Of a DNA stretch of 64,000 nucleotides, positions 51,467 to 63,814 are shown one piece after another. The stretch's first letter is position 1; every line of letters starts with the position of its first letter. The position numbers were made by a program, and so were the translations under genes. The stretch lies in contig NC_059297.1 in NCBI RefSeq assembly GCF_017591435.1, positions 18,495,190 to 18,559,189 of the forward strand, written 5' to 3'. Origin of the DNA: Portunus trituberculatus. Lineage: Eukaryota; Arthropoda; Malacostraca; Decapoda; Portunidae. A model generated the notes under the pieces. That model saw nothing but the letters and a program-made list of their open reading frames with translations, was not told the DNA's origin and did no database searches.

Positions 51467-52808
51467 TTAAAGTGTTCTAAGATATCACATAAGCAGTAGA
51501 TACACTTCCAGTCAGAATTCACCCAGACATAGTGATGCTGCTGAAAGTATTACAACTAGGAAGTATTTATTTCCTTCTTCCGATCATTTTTGTTAATACC
51601 TTTCCCCATAAAGCCATCAACATTTTTGTCAATGCTTAGAAGACACCTGAAATCTTGTATACTCAGTTAGATTATTTCATGAAAATATATCCATGATGTT
51701 GAAATTGTTGTTGTACCACTATTATTTTATTTTATTTTCATGCAATTTTCTTTTTCCTTTTGAAAATTCAGGGTTTCTTCATTAATGCATTTTTAAACAC
51801 ATTTCCCTCCTGCATCAGGCCTCCTACATGCTGGGGACAGTGGTGGGCTTCAGCAGCTGTGGGACTGCGGTTTGGGCAGGGAACACTTTATGTGAACTAT
51901 CTACTGTATGTGGTGGCAATGCTATTGGGAGCAGGTGGATCTGTGATGCTGGTCACCTCACTCTCAATTACTGCTGACTTCATAGGACCCAATGTGGAGT
52001 CAGGAGCCTTTGTATATGGTTCTATGAGTTTCACTGACAAACTATCAAATGGGATTGCAGTGGTGCTGATCCAGAACCTTAATCCTTGCATGTAAGTGTT
52101 TATCATTTCATTTATGTATTTTGTATATGGTTTAATTAAGTTTAACCAGGAAGAAAACATTATCCTAGTGGTCATGTATAAGCTCTTCACAGAACACTAA
52201 AACTAGTATTGCCTTATTTTCATTGGGTTACACCAATGATCCAGGAAATTATCTGATGGGTTGAATGCAATGTTAATTTTGGCAATTGACCACAGGCTGC
52301 ATGGAATGGACTACAAGTTGAGAAACCCTGCTGTAAAAGATAACCAAGACAAGAATTCCACTCGTTGCTATCCAAACATCTTAACTTTACAGATTTTAAC
52401 TTCTTTCTATTGGTCTCTTGTCTCTGTCTTTTTCACATACTCCAATGCTGTCCTCTCTATATAGATAAGGATAAATGTTACCAGTGAACAAATAATCATA
52501 GGGTGGTGGAAAAGACAATCAGAAAGGAATGTATTTTTCTAAAGTTGTTTCTCACTTCAGGTTGTTGAAAGTGGAAGTGTATTCTTTTATTTTGTAAAAG
52601 TAGCAATTGATTCTTAAAAAGAAATGTGATAATATCTGTTGTGGTGTTGCTAAAGGTTTTGTCATTGTGTTCCAGAAATTGCTGTCCTGAATGTTCCAAC
52701 TATTACCGAGATATTCTGTTCTACTGTTGTGGTGGAGCAGCTTTACTGGGACTACTGGCTGCCATCTCACTCCTCCCAGCCAAGATAGGAGACCGTAGGA
52801 AAGGTTAG
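42499..52808 (+). CDS. MFSD12: MFSD12-like major facilitator transporter, eight exons
   Basis: Exons: 42499-42657, 43171-43276, 48090-48297, 48954-49077, 50484-50708, 51181-51375, 51819-52091, 52676-52808. Spliced length is 1423 nt. Removing one extra base in exon 7 gives 473 residues plus TAG, close to the 480 of human MFSD12. Family marks include GYGFGHVLNDLCSAMWFTYL (first membrane helix), VADALSTPFVGREADR (MFS motif A region), FQFGWAATQISHLSLIP, YMATRLFCNLSQAY, YIPLVMYVSGF and SGAFVYGSMSFTDK. Human MFSD12 acts in lysosomal and melanosomal membranes in cysteine import and affects pigmentation. The start is the ATG at 42499 with A at -3; there is no upstream in-frame ATG. A longer C-terminus cannot be excluded. 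Confidence 0.93.
43078..43164 (+). repeat. (CT)n microsatellite forming the exon 2 polypyrimidine tract
   Basis: A perfect 87-bp CT run, with only CCAAACAG between it and MFSD12 exon 2. Confidence 0.97.
43171..43276 (+). CDS. MFSD12: MFSD12 exon 2
   Basis: The acceptor CCAAACAG follows immediately after an 87-bp CT array. Encodes VADALSTPFVGREADR and RYGRRKTWHLF. Donor G/GTAAGA. Confidence 0.92.
43558..43622. repeat. (GT)n microsatellite at a LINE 3' end
   Basis: Read on the minus strand this is the (AC)n tail directly after CAACTAGGTAAATAC, the end of the LINE at 43623-45885. Confidence 0.95.
43623..45885 (-). mobile_element. LINE copy 1 in MFSD12 intron 2 (internally deleted)
   Basis: Read downwards it has an ORF1-like tail (IRIKLKSQKDVDELVEK, IWLRRDLGEKEE), APE endonuclease (MYSNINGVISGF near 45540, TIMMGDFNCKEVCWEDW, CPLAKSDHAVLEFKV), the RT N-terminus (AVGPDGVSGWILREC, ANIVPIYKSGNK, NYRPVSLTSV, GFRKGRSCTTNL, GIYLDLK) and VPHQRLIWKLEM. 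It then jumps, with the catalytic RT palm deleted, to the ORF2 C-terminus VVTAHNVHNFKEKLDKW. The 3' end is CAACTAGGTAAATAC-(AC)n. Frameshifts abound. Its orientation is antisense to MFSD12. Confidence 0.85.
45886..47690 (-). mobile_element. LINE copy 2 in MFSD12 intron 2 (endonuclease deleted)
   Basis: Same family as copy 1 and as 172-820. A degraded ORF1 coiled coil (RRLINVERELRYLNEVMLSL, 47677-47369) is followed by VRTRSQVAVEEIMARKGKLA. The sequence then passes near 46790 straight into RT (GGQRGNLLEWTRDYLKDREM, SGVPQRSVLAPIMF, LLADD) and the C-terminal half (EWSKKWKLEFNAKKCHIMEL, HPKLEYAAVVWSPSSKKDI, GDLITMYKIVNGIEK). It ends at about 45890, where copy 1 begins. Confidence 0.85.
47926..47997. 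repeat. (GT)n microsatellite, MFSD12 intron 2
   Basis: A 72-bp GT run about 90 bp upstream of exon 3. Confidence 0.97.
48090..48297 (+). CDS. MFSD12: MFSD12 exon 3
   Basis: Acceptor TACCCACAG, donor AG/GTGTGTGAG. Encodes SIMVLCAFPFIF through QFGWAATQISHLSLIPTI to TELNAI. Intron 2 before it is 4.8 kb and filled with two LINE copies. Confidence 0.92.
48954..49077 (+). CDS. MFSD12: MFSD12 exon 4
   Basis: Acceptor TGTTTGCAG, donor AGG/GTGAGA. Encodes RYGFTVMSNVTVYLVTWLVL and a hydrophilic luminal or cytosolic loop. Confidence 0.9.
49078..50483. other. MFSD12 intron 4, nothing recognised
   Basis: A 1.4-kb AT-rich intron. A somewhat more balanced stretch at 49550-49720 may be an old repeat but has no identifiable ends. 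Confidence 0.6.
50484..50708 (+). CDS. MFSD12: MFSD12 exon 5
   Basis: 75 codons. Encodes a membrane helix (YIVAIVLVIGMVFMGLFHGL), then the large central Pro/Ser-rich loop, ending MTATDWLKNTQ. Donor CAG/GTAAAA. Confidence 0.9.
51015..51149 (+). repeat. (CTC)n microsatellite upstream of MFSD12 exon 6
   Basis: A nearly perfect trinucleotide pyrimidine tract of about 135 bp ending about 30 bp before the exon 6 acceptor. Confidence 0.95.
51181..51375 (+). CDS. MFSD12: MFSD12 exon 6
   Basis: 65 codons, FYQIAILYMATRLF to NKYIGRK. The acceptor TTTTGTTTTACAG lies about 30 bp after a 135-bp (CTC)n tract. Donor AAG/GTTAGT. Confidence 0.92.
51409..51463. repeat. (GA)n microsatellite downstream of MFSD12 exon 6
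   Basis: A 55-bp GA run beginning 34 bp after the exon 6 donor, complementary in composition to the pyrimidine tract before the exon. Confidence 0.95.
51819..52091 (+). CDS. MFSD12: MFSD12 exon 7, one-base frameshift
   Basis: Acceptor CCTGCATCAG, donor CAT/GTAAGT. The phase from exon 6 gives ASYMLGTVVGFSSCGTAVW, which fits the family. From about 51885 the conserved sequence (LYVNYLLYVVAMLLGAGGS, SGAFVYGSMSF) lies one base out of register. The break falls within TTTGGGCAGGGAAC (51871-51884). Uncorrected, the frame stops near 51971. An assembly indel in a G run is the simplest cause, since every other exon is intact. Confidence 0.88.
52676..52808 (+). CDS. MFSD12: MFSD12 exon 8 (probable last exon)
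   Basis: Acceptor GTGTTCCAG. Encodes NCCPECSNYYRDILFYCCGG, a last hydrophobic helix, and AKIGDRRKG followed by TAG. The stop lies inside AAAGGTTAGCC, which could also act as a donor (AAG/GTTAGC, like exon 6). A spliced longer C-terminus is therefore possible. Confidence 0.85.
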
Positions 52809-54980
52809 CCAGTCATCCAACTTTATACTCTCTCCCATCCATTTATCTATACCATCTTATTCATATACTCATCCATTTCCCCATCTCATTCATTCACTTA
52901 CTGTTTTATTTGGGTAAGTGATTATGTGGTCCCTTTTATTTCATTTCATCTAAAAGAAAATGGTGTTGTAATGCTCTCATATGTCCCATGAACTAAAGTA
53001 TTTAGGAAGGAAAGAATTAAGAACAACAGCAATTGCAAATTTGTGGAAGATTTTCAAATTTTTTTAACATAAATATTATTACTCATCTCTGTTGTAGAGG
53101 CGTGTGCAAGAGACATTTCTTATATAAATTTATGATCTCAATAGCCCATAGAGCTAACTAACATCAGATGGATTTTTTTTTTTTTTTTTCACCAATCTTT
53201 GTGCTCAGTCCATATATAACTTCATAATTGTATAAACTGCACTCCCCCACACTTTTTTTATTTATTAATTTATTTATTTATGTTTATTTTTTTCATTTGT
53301 GATTAAAGTCATGATGGCTTCTTCATGTCCATTTCAGACACTCATTTTTCTTGTATTTATTTATTTTATTTATTTTTTTTTTTTCAAACTTTACATGTAG
53401 GATTTGTTGCTTGTATAAGTTTTAAGTACATTTAAGTGCTTTTCACATTTAGAACATTTATTTGCTTTGTGCATATTTAGATGTGCATACAGTTTTGGTA
53501 ATACTACATGACAAGTATTACATTTTTTTTTTGTTGTGCTGTAAAAATCTGTTAAGGTCTGTATTGCCAAACTTCCTCAAACCTTGCATTCATATCAGCC
53601 ATCTTCCTATGCCTGAGTGTATTGATGGTGCTCCTAGAGACTGCCTATACCCCAAGTTATATCACATTGCTCCATCCCCTTGCATGGGACTAGGAGATAC
53701 CAGCCCTCACAGCCAAAAGTGTATGCCATGAAAAAACATCCTGCATGCTTTATCAGAAAGGGTCAGACCAGGTGGAAATCATGGAATTTTGGATGCTTTG
53801 TAGTTAGATTATTGTATTAAGTTTACATAGGATTGATTTTTATCATAATGGACTTGCTGCTTCACTCACTTCCATTGTGTTTAACATTTTTCTTACTCTT
53901 AAGTCTGCCAAAAAAAATTTTATATTACATGACAACCAACAGATTCCGAGCAGAGTCGAGAATCTAAGATAAAGAGAAAACACCAAAAACAGTGGAAGTG
54001 AATGTGCCAGGTTATTAAATATGTATATCTTTAATATTAATTATTGTGCACCAATATTGACCAGTATTGCAAATCAAGAATATTTTGATTGCTATTTTGC
54101 ATTGAAGTCCATTTAGATAAAGGCTCTGCTCTTTAACCCAGTGTTATAAGTTTGGCCCACTACTTGTTCCTCTTAACCAACCATTTTTACATATATACAC
54201 TCTCTTGAAACATATTCCTTATACTACATCCTTTTTCTCTCACTCTTCCCTCATTTCTGTAAGGAAACTTTTGTAGAGTGCTTCACAGATAGTTGCTTCT
54301 TGTAGTCTTGACCATATGCAAAGTACATACATTGAATTGTACATTGGTTAATCCTTTTCATTATAGAGATCAGAACATGCTTGTCTTTGAATTAACAGAG
54401 AAATCAGCTGTACATAATGTGAGTACCATTGCGTGAATGCCTGAGTACAAGCACAGACATAATGAGTATAAAGGGAATTATCATTCCTCAGCAAGTATTC
54501 ATAAGCCAAACCTATTGTATAAATGAACAGGGTGATAACAGTTGCAAAGATCTCATGCAAATACTTACAACAGATATAAGGTACATATCTAACACTTTGG
54601 TTCTCCTTTTGAATAAGTAATTTATGAGACAGCTTGTTATGCATTCAAAATATTTCTCCTGGTATGTGCTTTACCTGTAGTTGTTAACATTTGAAGTATT
54701 ATTGTGTAACTAAGTTGTAGAAACAGTTGTACAAAATTTTACATTTATTACTACTTAATTTGAAAATTTATTTAAGTATAAAAATTCATGAGATCATGAT
54801 GAAATTAACAGCAAAGGCATTGCTGTAAATATTACAATTTACATTAATTTGGCTTACACCATTACAAAATTATAGTAACATCTTTGAAATTTATAAAGAT
54901 GAATAGTAATGAAACATATACTAATTTGAAGGACTCGCATTCTTTAGTGACACAAGTAACGTAAAAACGAATTCTCTGCC
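52809..54980. other. MFSD12 3' flank, no gene recognised
   Basis: Probable 3' untranslated and intergenic DNA with poly-T runs (53170-53190, 53375-53390). A mildly GC-richer open stretch at 53560-53731 has no recognisable homology. Confidence 0.5.
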
Positions 54981-54986
54981 TCAGGG

Positions 54987-55583
54987 TCCTTCTTGAAGTC
55001 ATTTCACTCAGCTGTCTAATGCCATTGTGGTCACATCCCCTCTTTCAGCTCTTCTCTCTACACAGCACACCCACACAGTTCATGGCACCTTCTCCCTGCT
55101 GCATCCCACTCACAGGCGCTCGACCCACACTGATGGGGCTCCACTCCACTCCAGGACTAACCCAATTTATCTTTAGGTCAAGCCTCTGAGACCACCTCCA
55201 ACCCCACTCCCATCCCCTCAGGCACCTGTGCCAGGGATGGGTGTCCACCAGCATGCCCCAGTAATCCCCCCACTGATGCTATCGTAGCATTAAGGGGTAG
55301 CTGCATTGGTGGTTGTGGTGGTGTTGATAATGGTGGTGATGGGGATAGTGGTGATGGTGGTGGTGGTGATGGTGTTACTGCAACTACCACAACAACAACA
55401 GCTTCTACAAAGGAGACAGACCAACAGGGAACAGAAGGTGAAGGTTTTACATGTATTGTTATGATATTTGTTATATTTATTACTTTTACCATTAGACAGC
55501 AACTAAGAAAAGTGTATGGGAAAAATAGAAGATTTCTAATGAATTCATGGGATTTGAGAATGCTTACAACAGGAGTAACATGA
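54987..55583. other. GC-rich island with exon-like signals on both strands
   Basis: Clearly less AT-rich than its surroundings. On the minus strand an excellent acceptor (TCTGTCTCCTTTGTAG) precedes 55404-55178, an open frame rich in Pro/Ser/Thr ending MQLPLNATIASVGGLLGHAG..LEVVSEA and TGA. On the plus strand, acceptors at 54985, 55048 and 55176 would each accept the one base left by an MFSD12 exon 8 donor at 52803. The last opens a 135-codon Gly/Thr-rich frame. I favour a minus-strand terminal exon but cannot decide. Confidence 0.3.
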
Positions 55584-56097
55584 GGGGAATAATATGCTAA
55601 AAGTTTGCAAGAAATGCTGTTAAAAGCAATGAAGTTTCTGCTCAGGATGCATAGTATGTTAAAAAAGATCATATTTCATTGTCTGCTTAAGAATACTTTG
55701 ACTCAGTATCTTACTGCTACTGAGAAAGGTTATTCTTGCTGTACCATTAAGGTGAATAGAGACAGGTTGAAATTAAGAAATTATTTAGATAAAATTATTT
55801 GCTTTCACTACCTTGGTATGCAAATACAGTAGAACTTTTTTTCCTTTGCAATGGAATATCGGACAGGAAACATGTTTTATCCTAAGAAAAAGACCTTTGA
55901 GATAGCCTGGAACAAAAATCCCATGAGATGTACATTGCTTCTGCCAAGGCTGCTGATCTTTTATACTCTGTCCGGTAACACTGATGTATGAGGCAAATAT
56001 AAATTTTAAGAACTTGTCACTCATTAGCCAGCAGAGTAAAACATATTGAGCTAATATCTTCATGCTACAAACTCCACATTGTGTGCACTTGCGATGA

Positions 56098-56101
56098 TCA
56101 T

Positions 56102-56157
<56 letters not shown>

Positions 56158-56190
56158 GCAACATCATCATCAGCATCATCATTATCATCA
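56098..56190. repeat. (ATC)n microsatellite
   Basis: CATCAT run with AGC interruptions. Read on the minus strand it would encode poly-Asp, but the surrounding frame looks like chance. Confidence 0.9.
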
Positions 56191-57185
56191 TCATTCATTA
56201 TAATCATCCTATAGCTAATATCAAGTCTTCTCTCTTCAAAATCTAAAGAGCAAAGAGTTTGTAAAGAAAATAGATTGAGCAAAGTTTAAGGTGCTACTAG
56301 ATAAAAATCACTTGGGGTAGAACAAAGGGTTATGAATAAAATTGGTAGTAGTAGAGGCCAAGTGTTTTTAAAACCATTGATTTGACTTGGGTTATCCTTT
56401 AGTTGTCGATGTCCCAAGGTCATAGGTATCAAAAGGCATCCAATTGAAAACCAAAAGTTATAGCATCCTCTATTTTGAAACGGTTAGCTCCATTAGTGTT
56501 GCAATCATTGCCCATTATAATGCCATGATTAGTGTATATAGCCATCCATGCTGGTTTAGTGTCTTACTTGGGAAAATCATTAGTCAGATTCTCAAACTGA
56601 GTCTGCCTAATATAGTTGCACCTGTCTACTGTAATTTTTCTGAGCATTGGAGTATGTAAGCTGCTTCATCTCAGTAAGGTTTAGATTGCATCTGGCCTAT
56701 GATATCTAATTCATATTTCCATCAGTAAATATTGGAAATTTAAAGTTTAAAATATTTTTAGATGCAGTAAATGCAAGACAACAGTCTATAGTGAATGATA
56801 GAACAGAGTGCTGGAGGGTACAAAGAGAAGGATGGGATGATTAGAGTATGCAAGATTGCAAAGAAATGCAGACTCCTTATGAAAATTAAATAAGATAATG
56901 CTTCACAGTTGAGGTACTGCAAATGCTACTCAAAATAGCACTGTCAAATCTAGGGTGGCTGTAGCCTGATCATGCTTATTGGAAGTTGAGGTCATTGATA
57001 ATATTTTTTTTTTTTTTTTTTTAGGTTCATTATGTCTGTGGTGCATTGCTCACTTTATAGTTGTAACTTTTGCCTAGACTACATGAAATGATGAGATTAC
57101 TATACAGTTAATTGCCTTTTTAAGTATAGCAGTTTTCTGTGTTGTCCATTTAGAGTTCAGAGATGTGCAACCCTTGTTCATTCTC

Positions 57186-57188
<3 letters not shown>

Positions 57189-57263
<75 letters not shown>
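57189..57263. repeat. (AT)n microsatellite
   Basis: A 75-bp perfect run. Confidence 0.97.
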
Positions 57264-57266
<3 letters not shown>

Positions 57267-58392
57267 TATGATTAATGAGCAGTGCTTCATTTATCACTTG
57301 ATGCTTTTCTTTTTTTTATTGTTTTGGTATTCTTTAATGCATTTGTTCATCTGAGTGATCAGTAATGAGTTAATTTCTTGTTCGTGTACTTTCAACATTA
57401 TCATCCATACAGTGCCATTAAATAACGTACATTACAGGTAGAAGTTGAAGGAATAGAGCTTATCCATATAATTGTAGTTGATTGTTGTACCTCTTTTTGT
57501 TCAGCCACTAGATTTATCGGAACAGGTCATAGATGCTGTTTTGTTCTAGGTCTTGTTTAATTTTTCAGTGATACATTCAGGTGATTAATTGCTCCTTTAG
57601 TTCACCAGTTCCAGTTTTTTCCAGGTTATGTGAGTGTGATCACATTTCCAGCTGTTACATGTATGTTGGTTGAAAGAAAACTTGCATGACAAGGGTAATG
57701 TGCTCAAGTTGTTGTTTTCATATACATCTATTTATTAAATGTTTAATGCAAGCATTTCTCTGAGTTGTGCATGTATGTGCATTTATTAGTGTCTTGAATA
57801 TCCTCATTTTCTGAATGATCATCCCCAAAACTATACTGGCTTGCAACTGTGTACTTAAAACTCACTATTATATCTTTTCATTTTATGCTGTGTATGTATG
57901 ATTTCGAGTGTGTGTGTTTGTTTCCTTTGCTTGTTTATTTGTTTGTGTTATTTATTTATGAAGAGTTTAGTTTACAGGACTAAGCTTATGTCACCTCTTC
58001 TTATTTCATTACATATTTATTTTCATGGAATCTACTGTTAAACTTATGGATTTTCTTTGCTCAAACTACCATGGCTTCCAACACATTGTAGATGTTCATA
58101 CTTCTTTTTGTGCAACCAAATATATAGAGATAATTTATTTAAACATAGTCTTGTATTTTTGTTTAAATCTTTTCTTCATTTAAGTTTCCTCTCCATCTAT
58201 GTTTTTAACCCCATTAGCAGCATTAGTCAGTCATTAATATAATTCTTCTGTGAGTTTCCAGGCTTTCTAGTTTCTGTTCATGAAGCATCTTTCAAACTTG
58301 TTAATATCTAAATTGCCACTATTTTTCACTTTTTTTGGGGGCTTCTTTTCAAAATAGTGACCACTGCTCCATAATTTTTTATATATATATAT
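57264..58392. other. Intergenic, no gene recognised
   Basis: AT-rich DNA with no supported exon or repeat. Confidence 0.5.
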
Positions 58393-58446
58393 ACCATGTG
58401 GGCTTTTCACAGGAATTTCTGGGCTAAAGGGGATACTTTTTAGGGT
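58393..58446 (-). mobile_element. SINE-B 3' end fragment
   Basis: CCATGTGGGCTTTTCACAGG..GGGCTAAAGGGGATA is the reverse complement of 63365-63418. An AT/T-rich tail lies on its left, the expected 3' side. Confidence 0.75.
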
Positions 58447-58864
58447 AAATGATTTTATCTTAAGATGAGTATAATATGAATGCCATTAATCCCTAATAGT
58501 TATTATTCACTTGAAATTCTTTCCCTCCACACTTTTGATTGTTTGTGTAATCCTCTTAAACTTCCAATTGAATTTCTTATTCTCCTTCTTAAGATGAGGT
58601 ATTTGTGGGGATGAATAGTAATTTCAGTATTGGTTCCTCTCATTGAGTGTATTTAAGTCTGGAATTTTACGCCAACAATCAACTTCCTTCAGAATTTGTA
58701 TAAGCACATGCTTTATATAAGAAATATGATTTGGTGGTGAATTAAACCTGATGGAACACTGCTCATCAGTTTTCTATCTAAAAGATTTATCCTTTTCAAC
58801 TGTTTTCTTCTTACATATTTTAAGATTTCATGAGACAGTTTCTTGCATATTTTTCTCCTCTGTC

Positions 58865-59060
<196 letters not shown>

Positions 59061-59666
59061 GCTTCATCTCATTTAAGATATCACCAAATACTTTGTGAGG
59101 GTATTGCTTATATCACTACATTTGACACATTGACCTTAGAATTTATATTCTTTCTGTGACTTGTTCTTGAATGTAGTTTACTTATATTTTATTTATTTAT
59201 TTTTCCTATCCAAATAGCTCAGTCTTGTAGATCTGAATATTAGGCATAAGAGTCAGTAAATTTTATTTATCAGCCAATGTTTTGAACATCATTACACATG
59301 GATTACTTTTGTTCATTGTTATGAAGTTATATGGCCAGTGATCACTTACCAGTGCACCAGTAGCTAATTACATGTGCATGCATTCATTTGATAAGACATT
59401 AATTAATTGTTTCTTTTGTCCTGTGCATATGTGTGGATTGAAAATAAACATAGTAATGTAAAGGGAGGCTTTCTTGAAACATTGTATTTCTTAATTCAGT
59501 AAAGTTGCCTCTTCACAGACACTTGTGGGTGGTATGATCAAGGGCTAAATTTCATATTTTGCTTTATGTTTCCTGATATTTATTTATTAGGGTAAGTCAA
59601 ACACAACAGCCATGCCCTTAGTATGGAATGAAAATAATTCTAGCACAATACTTAAGTATTCAATCC

Positions 59667-59669
<3 letters not shown>

Positions 59670-59709
<40 letters not shown>
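59670..59709. repeat. Poly-T run, about 40 bp
   Basis: Uninterrupted T tract. No retroelement body was recognised beside it. Confidence 0.9.
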
Positions 59710-59711
<2 letters not shown>

Positions 59712-60229
59712 ATCAGTACTCAAGTCAGTGCCAAATGAAGTATAATGGACATGTTTGATACAGTTGACTTTATGAATCATATCCATCCTCTCTTGTGTCA
59801 CAGTATTTATTTTATGAAATCAGCTTATTAACTGTACTCCTTAATCTTCACTTAAATGTGAATGAGAAATACGAATTTTGGGGTGAGATATATTTTCTAA
59901 GAGTTTCTGAATATGCTTTAACATACCAACATTTCCTATTGTGATGTCATATCATGCATTTTAACATTTCACTCATTTGACTTTTTAGGAGACACATTTC
60001 ATCTTGCGGCAAGGATCATGCATTTATTTTCACCTGTAAGACAGACATGTAAATAACTCACATGCCTCATGTTCAGGCAAAGAGCTTGATGGGGTTACAT
60101 GCCAGATAATGTTTCCCTAGTGTTTTTAAGTGGATGATTACTTATGATATCTAACTTCAATTCATGTTTTCCTGCCTCTTTTTTCCAACATTTACATTAT
60201 TTTCTCTTAAAACCCCATGAAAGAAAATA

Positions 60230-60824
<595 letters not shown>

Positions 60825-60909
60825 CAGTGATGTGAGCTTGTTTGTGAATTCAGTAACAAAATAGATCTCTGATTTCACCATGAATAGCATTTTTATATAT
60901 TTATTCTCT

Positions 60910-62211
<1,302 letters not shown>

Positions 62212-62396
62212 TTGGATTAATCTCCCTTTTTCCCATTGCACTTCAGAGTACTTGGCCATTCCACAAGGCATCAGGGTGAGGGGATCTTCTGCATCTTCTG
62301 AGAGTGATGGTGACGTGTAATGCCTGAGTGTAGCAGTAGGGAGCAGGAAGGTGTAGAAGAATCCCTCAACAATATTTTTGCACTTATCTCCTACAC
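62212..62396 (-). CDS. Unidentified coding exon (candidate)
   Basis: On the minus strand CATTCTTGTTTTAACACAG precedes an open frame: VGDKCKNIVEGFFYTFLLP, then TATLRHYTSPSLSEDAED and LTLMPCGMAKYSEVQWEKGR, and LIQ before a possible GTATAT donor (185 nt). If unspliced, the frame runs on ten codons to a TAG. The composition (balanced residues, Trp, Cys and charged mix) and base content differ from the surrounding DNA. I do not recognise the family. It would belong to a minus-strand gene convergent with MFSD12, with upstream exons to the right. Confidence 0.5.
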
Positions 62397-62433
62397 CTGT
62401 GTTAAAACAAGAATGCAATGATGGCTCATAAAA

Positions 62434-62452
62434 AAAAAAAAAAAAAAAAAAA
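62434..62452. repeat. Poly-A run
   Basis: Short A tract just upstream, in minus-strand terms, of the candidate exon at 62212-62396. Confidence 0.9.
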
Positions 62453-63287
62453 TACAGGACTATTTGGTGCTGATGTGAAAATAATGATTCATTAGCAATT
62501 GGAGCGAATGGAGTGATATGTATGTAATAGTTTATTTGTGCGATGTTACAAAATTATTTCTTTTCAGAGATAAATAATGATACATTTTATCTTAAGAGCA
62601 GCCTCTTATGTTGGCTACTATTTTAAACACAAAGGTCTTCCTGTGATAGTGAAAGGAGTAGCCCATGTGAAGGCTACCTTTCCATGCACTGAACAAAAGG
62701 CAAAACCTATATCATATAACCTGTAAAACAAAGACAAAAAACTAGAGTGGTGCAGAATAGGAAAAAAATGTATATCTAGAGAATATAGAATAAAAGAACA
62801 ATAAGGCTAAGAAAGGAACCATATGATGGATTATTTACACTGACAACCACATATACATGTCAGAGTTGGGTGTGGGATGAAAGACAAAGATCAATGACAT
62901 TCTAAAAAAAAATTACTTGAGAAGTGAAGAATGGATTGCAAAAACATTAAAGGTAGTATGTATGAAATGTTTGGTATATTTAGTAAAAGTGAAAGAATGA
63001 AAAATATAGAGTTTGAAGGAGTCACACAGCATCCTTTGGTGGTTCCAGCAACATAAAAAGAATAACAAAGTGTAGTTATCATGAAAGTACTACACATTAT
63101 TGTGATTAAAGCATTAAGTGCAAGAAAGAAGACAATCTTCATTGAGATGTGAGGACTGCTGAAATATATGAAAGACAAGACAACATGAGGGTAAGATGAT
63201 CAGAACATGCAAACACAGGTGTAGATGGAGATAATCATGTTGTGGCTATTCTGAAAGGGAGATACTTTTCTAAATAAACTTCTCCTG

Positions 63288-63448
63288 TTCATGGTCTGAG
63301 TGCAGGTTGGGCTTCCTCACTCAGGGCAATGGTTTCCAAGCGGGTGGGCTTTGAGATAGGAGGAACCCTAAAAACTATCCCCTTTAGCCCAGAAATTCCT
63401 GTGAAAAGCCCACATGGCATAAATAAATTAAAAAAAAAAAAAAAAAAA
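63288..63448 (+). mobile_element. SINE-B copy with poly-A tail, head missing
   Basis: The body reads GGTCTGAGTGCAGGTTGGGC, CTTCCTCACTCAGGGCAATGG, GGGTGGGCTTTGAGATAGGAGG and TAGCCCAGAAATTCC, ending GTGAAAAGCCCACATGG and an A-rich tail at 63430-63448. The same 3' end occurs at 58393 and, twice, at 23974-24044. I recall this as a common decapod tRNA-derived SINE body; the tRNA-like head is not present here. Confidence 0.7.
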
Positions 63449-63732
63449 CCAAGAAAAAGCAATTTATGCTTGAAAAATTCTTATTTGGTATTCAGACTGA
63501 TTACTTTTTTACAACTTTCAGAAGTTTATTTCATACATCTCCACTAACTCCATCAGATGCCAATCAGAAAAGTTCATGGTTATTGGAAAAAGAGTAACAA
63601 CATATCATTATGAATATTCCTTCCTGAAAGGACCCAAATTAAAAATAATATACTAATGTTTGTCATCCCTGTGTACAAAACAAGTCTTTCATCCTTTCAC
63701 TGGTCCTGTGATGGATATCCTTCTTAGTATAT

Positions 63733-63735
<3 letters not shown>

Positions 63736-63810
<75 letters not shown>
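63736..63810. repeat. (AT)n microsatellite
   Basis: A 75-bp perfect run. A (GT)n run starts near 63961 and reaches the window end. Confidence 0.97.

Positions 63811-63814
<4 letters not shown>

Noticed and set aside
53462..53731. Additional MFSD12 exon with a C-terminal frame to 53731
   Set aside because: It is open and slightly GC-richer, but there is no family similarity, and MFSD12 already closes at a length matching the family.
55785..56282. A minus-strand protein of 165 residues with poly-Asp
   Set aside because: The length comes from an ATC repeat, the flanks show no conserved motifs, and base content matches intergenic DNA.
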